Part shown: piece by piece, positions 12,609 to 23,673 of the stretch
How positions within the stretch are numbered: position 1 is the first letter of the stretch
Layout: every line of letters begins with the position of its first letter
NCBI GenBank assembly: GCA_037349105.1
Contig: JAYJMM010000118.1
Span: 1,612,001-1,676,000, forward strand
DNA from: Limnomonas spitsbergensis
Taxonomy: Eukaryota; Chlorophyta; Chlorophyceae; Chlamydomonadales
DNA: 64,000 bases
Direction of reading: 5' to 3'
Position numbers and translations under genes: made by a program
The notes under the pieces: model-generated
Told to the model about the DNA's origin: nothing
Seen by the model: only the letters and a program-made list of their open reading frames with translations
Database searches by the model: none

Positions 12609-15600
12609 ATGCCCAGCCCACTGGTTTTCAGGAACAGGTTGAAGTTGGGCAGACCAAGCCTCGGATTGAGTCCCGGGGCAGCGGTCTTGCTGCTGGGTGA
12701 CAAAAGGCTCAGAACGCCCGTCCCAGCGGTGTGTAACACCAGCTCTTCCTCCTGTAGCGCATTGCGGGCATGGCAGACAGCTCCAAAGACCTACCCACCG
12801 ACTCTAGGGAGACAGGCTGTTCAATGCTATGGCTCGAAAAGCCCCATCAAGTCTGCCATGCCAGAAGATACATTGAGCAGCAGCCAGCAGCAAGACATGC
12901 TGGATGTAGAGGCGCAAGAGCCGCAGCTTCCGGCCCCTGAGAAGAAGTCAGCTGTCAAGAGGGCCAGGAAAAGTTCAGATTCCCTCCTTTCTGCCAAGTC
13001 AGACATTGCAGCCAGCAGCAGCCTGCAGCAAGATGTCTTAAATGTGGATGCGCAAGAGGCTCAACTGGCCCCCGAGAAGAAGACCCCTGTCAAAAGAGCC
13101 AGGAAAATTCTAGCAGTCGACTCGAGCAATGTCGGGGTTTCAGAGGCGAAACCGAAAACTGGAGCCAGGAAACGGGCGGTGGGAACGAAGAAGGCTGGAG
13201 CCATGGCAGGTGCTGCTGCTGTGGAGCCGTCAAGCCCGGCGTTGCTGATCCTTGACGCAGATGTTAGCACGAGGGACACTGGGAGTGATGAGGTGAAACT
13301 GAAGACCAGAGCCATAAAATCTGTGGTAGGCTCAAATGCAACGGTTTCTGCAACGGAGGCTGACGCAGCGGCAGTGTCCCCAAGTGCAGCTTCCCTCTTG
13401 ATTCGAAAACTTTCAGCAGTGGCTAAGGCCGGGAAGTCTGCTTCAGTCGCAGAGTCTGCATCGGCAGCAGCAAAGCAAAGCCGCGGGGACGCTCCTGTCA
13501 AGGGTACAGCTCAGAGGCTTGGACGAAGTGCACCTGGCATTTTTGGGGCCGGTGCGAGTAGGAAGCCTGTGCCGGCAGCAATCATGCAGGAGAGGAACCT
13601 GAAGGCGGGTGTGGCGGATGTGGAGACGAACCCCAAGTACAGGCTGGTAAGGGAGGGATTCCCCAGAGCCCTGTTTGAGGGGGCCTAGACCCTGAGCCCT
13701 TAATCCTGACAGACGGAGGCAAGTGGGGGGATTTGAATAATGGTCTGGTGAGCAAGGGCTACCTCCTGGAGGGGTACAAATCTTTGAACCCTAAACAGCA
13801 GGTGGCAGCTGTAGTGATTCAAATCCTCTGATTCAAATTACAAGCTGCTTAGGGGATCCAGAGATGGGGCATAAATGTTAAATCCTGAACAGAGGGCGGC
13901 AGCTGAGGGGAGCAGGTGGATCTTCTTAGGCATGCACGTGTTTCAGATTCTAACTTGTGGACTGTTTGGTGCAGGTTTTGAGGAATCATTGGGTTGCCTT
14001 AAGAACTTTTGTATTGGCACGGGACCCACATTTGACAAAGCCGTAATGATTTGGTGGCCGATCTTTCCTGGCTTGTCAAGCTCGCAGTAGATATAAACAG
14101 AATCTAACTCAAAAATTATGTTGCTCTACAACCATGGCGACTTAGCAACCAGTGTTGCTGACAAATCATTGCTGATTCACCGTGATTGTTGCTTGACAGC
14201 CATGGTTGCACCTGCTGCTCCTGTAGGAGTTTGATGGCGGCTCCAGAGGCAACCCTGGCATTGGGGGCTTTGGTGCGGTGCTGAAGAAGCTGGGTTCATC
14301 AACACATGTGGTGAGGAGCTCTGTAAGGCAATTTATTGGACAGCAATGATGGGATGTGACGTGGCTCGACCTAGACTGGCACACACGCAGCCGCACCCAA
14401 TTGACCATGAATGTACCCAATCCTGAAATACCAATTCACCTCGGTGATGAGAGCGTAATCGAGGGTAAGAAAGCCAGGAGGAGGAGGGGGAGGACGGGGA
14501 GGAGGATAGTGTGATGGCGCTGCAGACCAGATGGCCCTGATGACCTGCAATGCTCCTGGCCTCCTTACCCTTTCTTTATTGCTCTGCGTAGGCGCACCTG
14601 ATATGTGGCTGTACCACCGCTCACATCACCAACAACCAAGCTGAGTACATGGGATTGCTGCATGGCATACAGGTGAGAACATGGTCTGCGCATCAAGGGG
14701 GGAGGGATGTCAGCGTCAGCATAATCGTATGACATACCTGTATCGAAGAGCAGATGGCAGATGCATTGGTGGTGCATGCAGCTCTGCCTGTTGACTGACG
14801 GCCCTCCAGAATCGCCTCAGCCGTCACTGCTTGTTGAGAGTTGAGGTTGTAGGCTGATGTTTTCTTTGCACGGGGAGCCCTACAGCCCCCTTTGTCGAAA
14901 GCTTGGAAGCTGGCACCAGGTAGCCGGTGGAAACCCGCCTTTCAAACTTCCAGATTCCATGACTCTTTTTACGGGACTATTATTTTCCTCCCGCCTGCCT
15001 GCCTGCCTGCATGGAAAAGCAGCGGGCTTTTCGTAATGCTGTGTCGCTCTGAGACTATTTTATGTGATGATGTTGTGCGCAAGCTGCTGGCCATAATGTG
15101 TTGCGATTCCCTCTGTGGGCAACAGCTTTGGTAAAAGAACAGTGAACATGCTGCCAACACTACCTGAACCTCAACACTTGACGCAATGGCACCTGAGGCT
15201 GATGCCATGCTTGGCTTGATGCAGGCCGCCCACACATTCGGCGTGAAGGACATTGTGCTGCAAGGAGACTCTCAGCTGATCGTCAGACAGGTAAGTCAAG
15301 ACATAAAGTGCACGGAACAGATACGGAAGTCAGAGGGCACTCAAATTGCCAGCTCTTAATTGAGAAGGTTCCAAGTTGATGGCTGTGGACTTGCTTTGCC
15401 TTGCTGGATGTTGTGCCCCGTAGATTTATAAATGAACTGTCTGTGCTGTCATATTTAAATCCATGCCTGGTGTCAACCGCCACGATGCTTACCAGCCTAA
15501 AAGGCACTTCCAGGAGAAGAAAGAGAGTTGGCCCATTTGTCTTATAATGTGTGATCGCACCTGTTTCCTCCCTCAGCTCACTGGACAGTACGCCGTGAAC

Positions 15601-16599
15601 AGCGACCTACTTCGCCCGTTGTACAGCCGGGTCAAGGCGCTGTACAAGCAAGGTTTCACAAGTGTGGAGCCCGTTCATGTGATGAGAGCGGAGAACGCCG
15701 ACGCAGACGCACTGGCTAACCTGGCGCAGGTCAGGCGGGCTGGTTGTCCGCCACAAATTAGGGTTAAGATTGAACCTTGGCCTTGTACGCAATCATCAAT
15801 TTGGCGGATACCTGATGAGCTGACAATGGACAGGTTTATAGGCTTTTGTTAGGGTGTCAGGAGCTATCGTATAGGATGCGCACATGCAATATTACATTGA
15901 TACCCATCAGGCACCCTGCTCCTGCCAACCTGCTGATGGATTTTCAACACAACCCTTGGATGCAGGATGCTTGGGAGATTGGGAGTACCTTGGTGTCGAG
16001 CTTGGCTGGCAAGAAGGCGTCATACGATGCCCTTGAGAGCGAGCTGTATGAGGTAGGAGAGAGCCTGGCCGGACAAGCGGATAGATGCAGTCAGAATACA
16101 AAACATATTCTCGCTCTTGCCGCTTGAGGGGTGCACTGGCTTTTCTGTTGTTATCTTGTTCATTTAGTGCCTCAGCGGGCACCTGTCCTATGTACCAAAA
16201 CTGTTATGTTTTGCTGGATTTAAAGCAATTGGCAAGTCATCACGATGTTGCTGATCGCAGTGGGTGCGCTCGGATGTCCAGGCAACTTCCATGCAGCTCC
16301 CACGGCTGTTGGTACACCGCATGCATCCGTTACTGGCAGAGTCCATCATGGAGGACGAGCTACGGCTGCTGCTCGCTTCGCAAGCATGTCCACTGACTGC
16401 AACGGTTGTAGTGAATGACATTCCGCTGCTGGTGGATTTGAGCCAGGAGGTTCTGATTGCCGGTGGCAAAGATGTCAGGTGGTCCAGCAGTGGCAGCAGG
16501 TCCAACCTGGCTGCTGTGGATGGCGTGCCTTGTGCTGTGTTGGCGTTGCTGCAAGTCCACATAGTGAGGCTGCTCATGGTGGCAGCTATCAAGCGCTGA
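12609..16599 (+). CDS. RNase H-fold protein with basic N-terminal extension (7 exons, 615 aa)
   Basis: A predicted RNase H-like (RVT_3 type) protein that would cleave RNA in RNA-DNA hybrids; organelle targeting is an inference. Exons: 12609-13646, 14227-14310, 14592-14672, 15225-15290, 15577-15729, 15966-16052, 16261-16599. Every intron is phase 0 and the joined frame has no stop. The fold starts at exon 2 with EFDGGSRGNPGIGGFGAVL and continues with NNQAEYMGLLHGI, LQGDSQLIVRQ and HVMRAENADADALAN. Candidate catalytic acids are D349, E392, D416 and D467, so the active site looks intact. The first 346 residues are disordered. They start with an Arg/Ser/Leu-rich stretch that could be a plastid or mitochondrial transit peptide, and include two related segments (about 90-121 and 137-166), each ending in EKK-x-x-VKRARK. 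The C-terminal 112 residues after 503 match no family I recognise. Confidence 0.9.
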
Positions 16600-18833
16600 G
16601 CTCTGCATTCTCAGCCTGTTTGATTTGGAAGGCATGAACCCTGTTCACATATGAAAGGTTGCCGTTGTGTTTAAGAGACTTAATCACATTATGGTTGGCT
16701 TTGGCCGAAGATGCTTTGTCTCAGCGCAACAGACGCAGCCGAGAGCACATCAGGCAGGTGAATCAAGAAATTCACCCACACAAAAGCTGGCTACGCACCT
16801 TGTTACCAACACCGATAGGCTGGATATCTGAAGTCTAACCCGGCTCTGTTTTCTGTTGCGTGATACTTCAATGAGCGCACACAAAGTGTGAAATCCTCAA
16901 AGTGGGACTCATTATAACGTAATGGACAGTGGCTATGATGCTATTATTTTCTAAGAGATGCACGCTACTGGTGTAAGTGCATGACTGACATTGAAGGGAT
17001 CTCTGTCAGGTGGAGTTAGGTTCAGCCTTAAAGGGAACATGCATGCCAGATTTCTTATGTGCACCATCCTTCACAGTCAGTACTGGGCGCAAGTCTTGGG
17101 AGGGGTGTTAGCCTGGCCTATCAGTTAGCGCTGCTTCTGTGTTGATCTTAACTGCGTTATACCGAAGCCCTCCATGGATGACCCTCTTGGCCTCGCCATG
17201 AGCGGTCACGTTTTGATTGTTCCTTGGGTAGCTGCATCGGCGAGGTCTCATGTCTTCTTTACACCGTCATACAGTCAATCATGCATGTATATGCCTGTGG
17301 CTCTGGGAGTGCTGCTGCTGTGTATCTTGGTAAATTAATCAAGCCAACTCGCAAACTGAGGCGAAATAAATAAATACAGTGTGCGGTACACTTGTAAAAT
17401 CTCTTTTAACTCAAATCTATACACACCTTTTCGGCAGATCCACGTACAGAAGCTCTTCCTAGCTGGCACAAGGGTGATATGGCTAATTGCTTCCAGAGAT
17501 GATCAAGCAAGCTACTCGGGCTGTTGGTGAAAGCCTGGGTTGGAGAATGGCTGGAGTGCTGGCTCGCCCCAGGAGCTTGCGCCGCTCATGTGTTGGTGTC
17601 GGGTAACTGGGAGGATGTGATGGAAAAGATGCTGCCTCATGTGCCACGTGGGTGTCCTTGCTCGGGCGTGCACATGAAGCCATCTGCAGAGATCTTGGTG
17701 ACGGATAAACGAGCGTACCTCTGAGCTTGGGTTGCTGGGCAGAGATGTGATCTCTAGGTATCGGGCTGATGGCTCTCATGACTTTACAGCGCTTCTTGTG
17801 TATCAGGAACAGGGTCGTTAAATCTGTCTTGTTTCAGTTGAAAGATGGCAGCGTGTGTAGTAAAAGCTACATCGTGTTAAGGAGAAAAGACAGGGCGCCG
17901 CTAGAGGCAAGCCCGGTATTTGGAATGTGCAACATGGCATAGTAGGTTTCATGCCCGTCCAGTCAGCACAACTAACAGCTCTACAGGACTTGCACCAGGG
18001 GGAGGTGCCCCCTGACTTGCCCGGTCACTGAGATTTTGTTTGCCATCCCCTTCAAAACTGTTCAGTTCAGTACAGTATGCCGGATGGAGCAACACCATGT
18101 ATTGTTAGCCCCATCTCCTGAGGACCACAGTCTTCTTGGCGCCCAATGGACTTCATAAACTCAATCAAAACCAGGCCAGGGGTATCCCCAGTTGAAACAT
18201 TTGAAAAGTTCGAAATCTGCGGTACGACAGCAGTACAGCACATCAAATCCAGCATCAGCATATAGCACTTCGCCTCTCATGGTGATTAGAGGTCCTCCCT
18301 GCGACCATGTGTTGGTTGTGCGCAGCGTTTCAAGCCATGCGGCAGAGGCTGACCAAGACACCCAACGTCTACTCAGAGGCACTCCCGAATGCGGGTTATG
18401 CCCCATTATAAAAAGTCTGATTTTATAGGAAAGAAGGCTTCAGTCTTTAGTGCAGCCATAGAAAAAGTAAAGCGTACCCCAACGGTCAAAATTGTTTAAA
18501 CGCTGAATGATAATTACGGTAGCCATCTGTTACGCTGCCAGGGTACTGAAAAACTTTCAGAAACTTTGGAACCTTTATGAATACTTGGAATTCACACATC
18601 TCACCTCTACCTAATATCAAGTTGAACGGCAGACTCACAAAGCAAGCCCCCACAATGAACCACTCATCGCCCCACCTGCCCCACCCCTCTCCTGCATGCA
18701 ACATGCAGGAAACGACCTGCTTTCCTGCAGCCACCATGAATTTCGTTCCCTGCATATTTATTCCATCCTGCTGATCCAGCCACAGAGAGGGAAATCCCCA
18801 GAACAGCCACACGCTCTGATCCCCACCCACCCC
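16600..18833. other. Convergent intergenic region, no gene recognised
   Basis: About 2.2 kb between the 3' ends of the RNase H-like and STPG genes. Short ORFs occur (for example + 17524-17724 and - 18067-18261), but none has recognisable motifs or consistent splice partners. The region presumably holds both 3' UTRs. Confidence 0.4.
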
Positions 18834-21800
18834 TTACAGCGGCCTACTGGTCATCGAGCTGTCCGAGCTCATGCTGAAAGGCCCAAACTTTTGCGACCGC
18901 CCCGTGCCTGCAAACGACGGGCTGGCGGGGCCACACATCGAGCTGTACAGCGGCGTCAGGAACTGTGCCCCGGTCTTGCTCGGGCTGCGCAGCGGCGGTG
19001 GTGCCTTCTTAGACGACGCCGCATCGGTGAACATGCGGTACGTGTTCCTGGTTGCTCCCCCTGTACACATCGGGGCTGGGACATCTTGATCAAACTGCTC
19101 GCCTGACTGAGCCACAAGGCCTTGATGAGATTCCATGGCGGGAAGCACAGCACGACATCGCCGTTATAACAGAGCAGCAAGCACGTGCCCTGCTAGACTT
19201 TGTTGAGATGGCACACCATCCGATGGGGAAAGGTTGGAACAGGGTCAGGACATCAGGGCTTCAGGTATGGGTGTTGATATGTTCAGATGCCTCCCAGGAG
19301 AGCGCTTCGGCAGGTTGGCTGCAGGCAGGGAGAGGACAGGCTGCTAGGTGGCTGCGGGCCGTTTCAAATTGTGGGAGACTGTGAGGCCGGCTTCTCACGC
19401 ATGGATTGAGGAACCAGCCCAACTCATGAAGAGCTGAGGCATCAACTAATTCAGCCCCACAGCTTTTGAATTAGTGTTCATACTCAGGCGTACACTCCTT
19501 CACCTTGGAGCTGCACCGACCCCTTCACTTTCACACCAATGCAAGGGGGCACAACTTTTCCCTTCAATTAGGCGCATGCCCTTGCCCTGATCTCTCTCAC
19601 CTATGGACGTGAGCCCTCCGTACGATCCTGGACCTAAGCTGCCTGGATCCTCATCGCTCCGGTGGCTGCCCAGCCGCACGTCATTGTTGCGCGATTGCGG
19701 CAGAATGGCAAAGCGAGCCTGAAGGCAGGGGACAGGGTTAGCCAAGCAAATATCAGCATGGGAGCTTAGCCTGGTACAGGTGTGGATTAAGGAAGCCACC
19801 CGTTCGGCCGTAGCACCATGTAGGCCACCATAGTGCAGTATACCGGTACCGTAGATTTGCTTTGCTTTCCCTCATAATTAACGTTGTTTGGGGTATAGGG
19901 ATCTATAAATTTACTACTTATTGATTGTTGACGCCAATTGTTAGTCGAAAATGTAGAGTTCTTGTGGACAGTTTGCCCTGAGGGCAGCATTAAAAGAATC
20001 ATTTTTCTTTGTCCGAGGGGAGGCAAATTTAATCTAAGGTACTGGTAAACAAAAATAAAATACGTGCCGTGATTGCAATTGGCCTTCGCAGTTCTCACAC
20101 CCTCATGCAATCTAATATAATTGGACGTTTGCGCACTGCAAAATTTAATACGGGTAGGCAGGGCTGAACAAATATAATTATATTCCAATCCGCATCTATA
20201 CGTTGTGCTGTAAAGCACTGTCAAAATAGATGTTATTCGTTCAACTAAGCTTACCGTAGATTTTATTTGCCTTCCCAGTTCTCACATAATTAACATTGTT
20301 TGGGGTTGAGGGATTCATGAATATACTATTTATTGATGGTTGACGCCACACTTTCAGTCAGAAATTAAGAGTTTGGGAGGATAACTTGCCCTGTGGGCAG
20401 CGTGCAAATAAATCGTTTCGTTGCACCCGAGGGAAGGCAAATCAAATCTACGGTACGTGGACCACGTTTCCCCCCTCTCAACAGGGCAACCACGTCCATG
20501 ACCTACTGCCGGTGCATTAATATTGAGCATCACTGCTCCCTGAGGAGGCGCCACTGCCCCTACCGCTGGTGGATGCACATGGAGCAGCCCTCATCGATGA
20601 CGAGGCCCGCCTACAGCATCCACGACGTTGTACCGTGAGTCCGTGACCAGTATCCTGCCTGGTCGTATCTCTTCTTTTCCGCCACAAACACTCCCTCCTG
20701 ATTTAAATCATGCATTTACCCACGCTGGAGTGCAAGTTCAGTACTGCGATAAGAGCACTCACTTGTTTGGACATGAAGGGCGCTGCGGCGGGCTTAATGG
20801 ACGCACAGGCTGCGACCGTAGTGGGCATGCCGCAGGCGCTGATGCTGACCTCGCCTTCCCTATCCGCAGGCACCTCCTTTCGCATCTCTGCAGGGAGGTA
20901 GCACGTGCAAGTAGAGTGAGCTTTCAACCGCAAAGGAAACAGGCACGTAAAGGGGGGAGAGGTGCTTCAAGGCAAACAGGACAGGCACCTGCAACTGCTC
21001 CAAGGATACAATATACAGGCACAGATATGGGGGAGAACTGCTTTAAGGCAAAAAGCACAGGCGCAGATACGGGAAAGAACTGCTCCAAGGCAGCAACAGG
21101 CACAGGTGGCGCAGGTTTGTCAACAAGCTTTATTTCTTAGCAAGGAGAGGGCATGCACTGGCAGCTATAGCAGTGTTTGTTTAGTGCGCACCAGACCCCC
21201 TTGGGCAGGGTTGGGTGCCGTACCAGTAGTTGCTCACAGAGGGTTTAGAGTGGAGGTGAAAAGGCCAAGGGTCAAAATCCCCCTTGTCAGGCCCTGCAGT
21301 CACTCACCACTGTGCCGGGTACTGTAACGGTAGTCGCTCACAGAGGCACGCTTGTCAGAACTCTTGTACCACTCGGGAGCCCTGTCCCCCAGCCCCTGTG
21401 GGCAGACAAGTGTGGGGACGGGAACGAAATTAGAGGTGAAGAAGGCACGCCTGTCAGGGCCCTTGTACCACTCTGGGCCCAGTCCGCTGGCCCTTATGAG
21501 CACGGCATATGAGCGGAAGACACAACAAAATTGAGGTAAAGGACTTGAGAGGTATGGCATATCAGCACGACAAGACATTGACATCACCCAAGGTTGAAGG
21601 GCAATTAGATGACGGGAGCTTGGTGACCTTGGTTCCTTTTAGTGCGCAAACGACCACCTTACGCAGGCCACTGGTCAGCCACCACTGGGGGCCGATTATA
21701 ACCTATTCTGGACCAGCCTATGTCAGGCTGCCAAAGCAGCAGGGCATGCTGCAGCACAACCCATCCCGGCCGCAGGCCGTGATGTACCAGGATTGGCCAA

Positions 21801-23525
21801 ATAACAAGGACGTCAACATAACATGAAGCAGCAGGCAGCAGCCCTCCACACACCTTGAAGTCAGGGTTTATGTAGGACCCCAAGTGGCATGCCCCCGCAT
21901 TTAGTTTGAATAGCTCTTGGCGCATAGTGTTTTGGAAGGCTGCGTGTGACCGCGCCGGGTCCCTGGAGGGGCTGGTGGTGCGCAGCGGTGACTCAGGTCG
22001 GTAGGTTCCGACGCCTGGGAAGGAGACTTCAATGTCGTAGCTGCCAGGGCCTGGGTAGCGGGGCAGAAGCAGAGGACAGGGCTGAGGCGGAGGAGCGCCT
22101 AGAGGGGGGTGAGGGGCAAGGGCTGGAGTGCGCACAGGCCAGCATTCCGTCAGCCTGACAGCTAGGGCTGCTTTGCAGATTGTCCATGGTCCTTGGATTA
22201 AGATCTATCCCGATCCCAGAGACTGAGGTTTCGTTGCAAACGTTGGGTGGCCCACGATTTGCTGCAACAACAGCCCACTCATTGTTGCCATAGCTGCCCA
22301 CTGGTAAATATTGCAACATCCCCAAAGCTGTGGCTGCAACAGCCCAAGAGTCGAGGCTACTGCAGCTCGCGTATTTCGGCTGCAGCAGACCCCTGGTTGC
22401 CCAGGTCTTATTCCCCACGACCCATCCTAATGCTCGTGTAGTCACTACCCAGCACTCCCTGCTTCAACATGCTGAGCAGCAAAGTGGAAAATATATGCTT
22501 TTACAACTCGATGATTCCCTCTAAAAATAAATTGTTTGCCTGTTCTTTCCTTTGGTCTCCTCACAAAGTGTGAAACCTGAAGGGTCTTCTGATGCTCTCC
22601 TTTTCCTGCTCAGCTGACGCTGCCTCCAAGCCTAGCCTTAACCTTGAACCCTAACAATGGCGCCCTATCCCTGTCCAGCTCCCATAGCTTCTCCCTCAAC
22701 AGGACTGTAGCGCGGCATGATCAGGGCATGTTGCGATGGGAATGATAGGCTGTGGGGGCATGGCAGACAACTGCAGGAGTTGAAGAGACAGCAGGGAGTT
22801 GCAAGGGGTAGAGCAGGTAGCAGCTCGCTTACCAATGTTTTCAGCGTATGGTGACTTGATTTGGTCGAAACGCCCATCTGAGAAGCGCAGTCCGCGGTGA
22901 GTGGCAGTGCGTGCCCTGATGGTCTTGACACCTGCTCGGCCAGTCATGCTCCGGGCGATTTCCCGCACCAGCGTCATGGTCGATTCACTAGTTCCACAAA
23001 GCCGGTCCTCATATAACGTGTGTGTGTTGGTGTCTACGTCTATGCGCAGAGGGCTGTGAATGCAGCACATTGAAGCCATAGGGGTGGCATGCATTTAGGG
23101 TGGTGTTGGTGTACTGTGAAAAGTACGATACTTGCAAAGCACATGTATCGAGCTTGCAGCTGGCGCTGCCTCCTTTGACAAGAACATCGACAGGGTGGCC
23201 TAAACAATAAAAAACGCCGGGGCTGCTCACATAAGCTCTCGTCCCTCCGTGCTCCGGCCGTTGATAAAGTTTGGAATTTTGTTTGTTCCATCGTTGTAAA
23301 AACGAGGGAGTTCCTGGAACTTCCCTGCCTGCAAAATTCCACAACATGTCAGGACAACTACTAGAGTTCCCTGAATGCACCAAATGAGGAACGTATTGAA
23401 TAATGATTCGCATTCACTTAAGCAGAATACCCAAGCTGCGGACAACCTGCGCAAATTTGCCAACTCACTCGTTTGGCGCTAGCATTGGGGCTCTCTGCTC
23501 TTTCGTGTACAACTGCCTTCTCCAT
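18834..23525 (-). CDS. SHIPPO/STPG sperm-tail PG-rich repeat protein (8 exons, 376 aa)
   Basis: A likely axonemal or basal-body microtubule-associated protein; STPG/SHIPPO repeats occur in ciliary proteins. Minus exons: 23469-23525, 23231-23328, 22833-23053, 21854-22050, 21308-21395, 20763-20887, 19601-19718, 18834-19060. All phases close, from ATG at 23525 to TAA at 18834. Family signatures are GPGSYD at about 126-131 (formed across the 22833/22050 splice), GPGSYGG at about 291-297, PSKTG at 328-332 and PSFAGTGRSQKFGPF at 349-363. Pro, Gly and Arg are abundant and no membrane segment is visible. One plus-strand reading of exon 18834-19060 also has splice-like ends, but it shows no family match while the minus reading joins in phase. 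The gene is divergent from the cyclophilin gene. Its introns hold two MITEs, one SINE-like copy and decayed copies of exon 21308-21395. Confidence 0.9.
19849..20039. mobile_element. MITE, Tc1/mariner-like, copy 1 (191 bp)
   Basis: The left end is CCGTAGATTTGCTTTGC and the right end is GGCAAATTTAATCTAAGG, which are imperfect terminal inverted repeats. Both ends are flanked by TA, the target duplication typical of Tc1/mariner elements. It is AT-rich and non-coding, in an STPG intron, and shares about 200 bp of alignable sequence with copy 2. Confidence 0.75.
20254..20453. mobile_element. MITE, Tc1/mariner-like, copy 2 (200 bp)
   Basis: The left end CCGTAGATTTTATTTGCC and right end GGCAAATCAAATCTACGG are inverted repeats, flanked by TA on each side. 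The inner sequence (TAATTAACATTGTTTGGGG; TTATTGATGGTTGACGCC) matches copy 1 in the same orientation. No transposase frame is present, so it is non-autonomous. Confidence 0.8.
21224..21490 (-). repeat. Three tandem partial copies around STPG exon 21308-21395
   Basis: The functional exon (21308-21395) is flanked on both sides by related sequence. Shared blocks include CTTGTACCACTC (about 21361 and 21462), GTAGTTGCTCACAGAGG or GTAGTCGCTCACAGAGG (about 21226 and 21330) and AGGTGAAAAGG or AGGTGAAGAAGG (about 21255 and 21433). Only the middle copy has both splice sites and fits the reading phase. Confidence 0.75.
21640..21805 (-). repeat. Dispersed SINE-like repeat, copy 2
   Basis: A minus-oriented copy in an STPG intron. 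It contains GGACCAGCCTATGTCAGG, AGCAGGGCATGCTGCAGC and GGCCGTGATGTACCAGG, matching the reverse complement of the family core. Confidence 0.5.
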
Positions 23526-23673
23526 GTTTCAGTTTCTACCTACAATTATCGTGTTGTTTGAGGAATTTGCGGAGAGTATTGCCAGTGTGGATCTTCACAC
23601 TACCCTTTTTGTTTTCCATGCGGCAGTCGCTTGCAACAACTTGCGAATCGTTTGATCAGGCCGGACTTTCATT
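23526..23673. promoter_or_regulatory. 148-bp bidirectional intergenic region (STPG / cyclophilin)
   Basis: The start codons of the minus-strand STPG gene (23525) and the plus-strand cyclophilin gene (23674) face away from each other across 148 bp. This short space must hold both 5' UTRs and core promoters unless upstream non-coding exons exist. No TATA-like box stands out. Confidence 0.6.

Noticed and set aside
18840..20634. A plus-strand gene using exons 18840-19037 and 20485-20634
   Set aside because: Splice-like ends exist, but no domain is visible, while the minus reading of the first segment gives STPG motifs and joins in phase to neighbouring exons.
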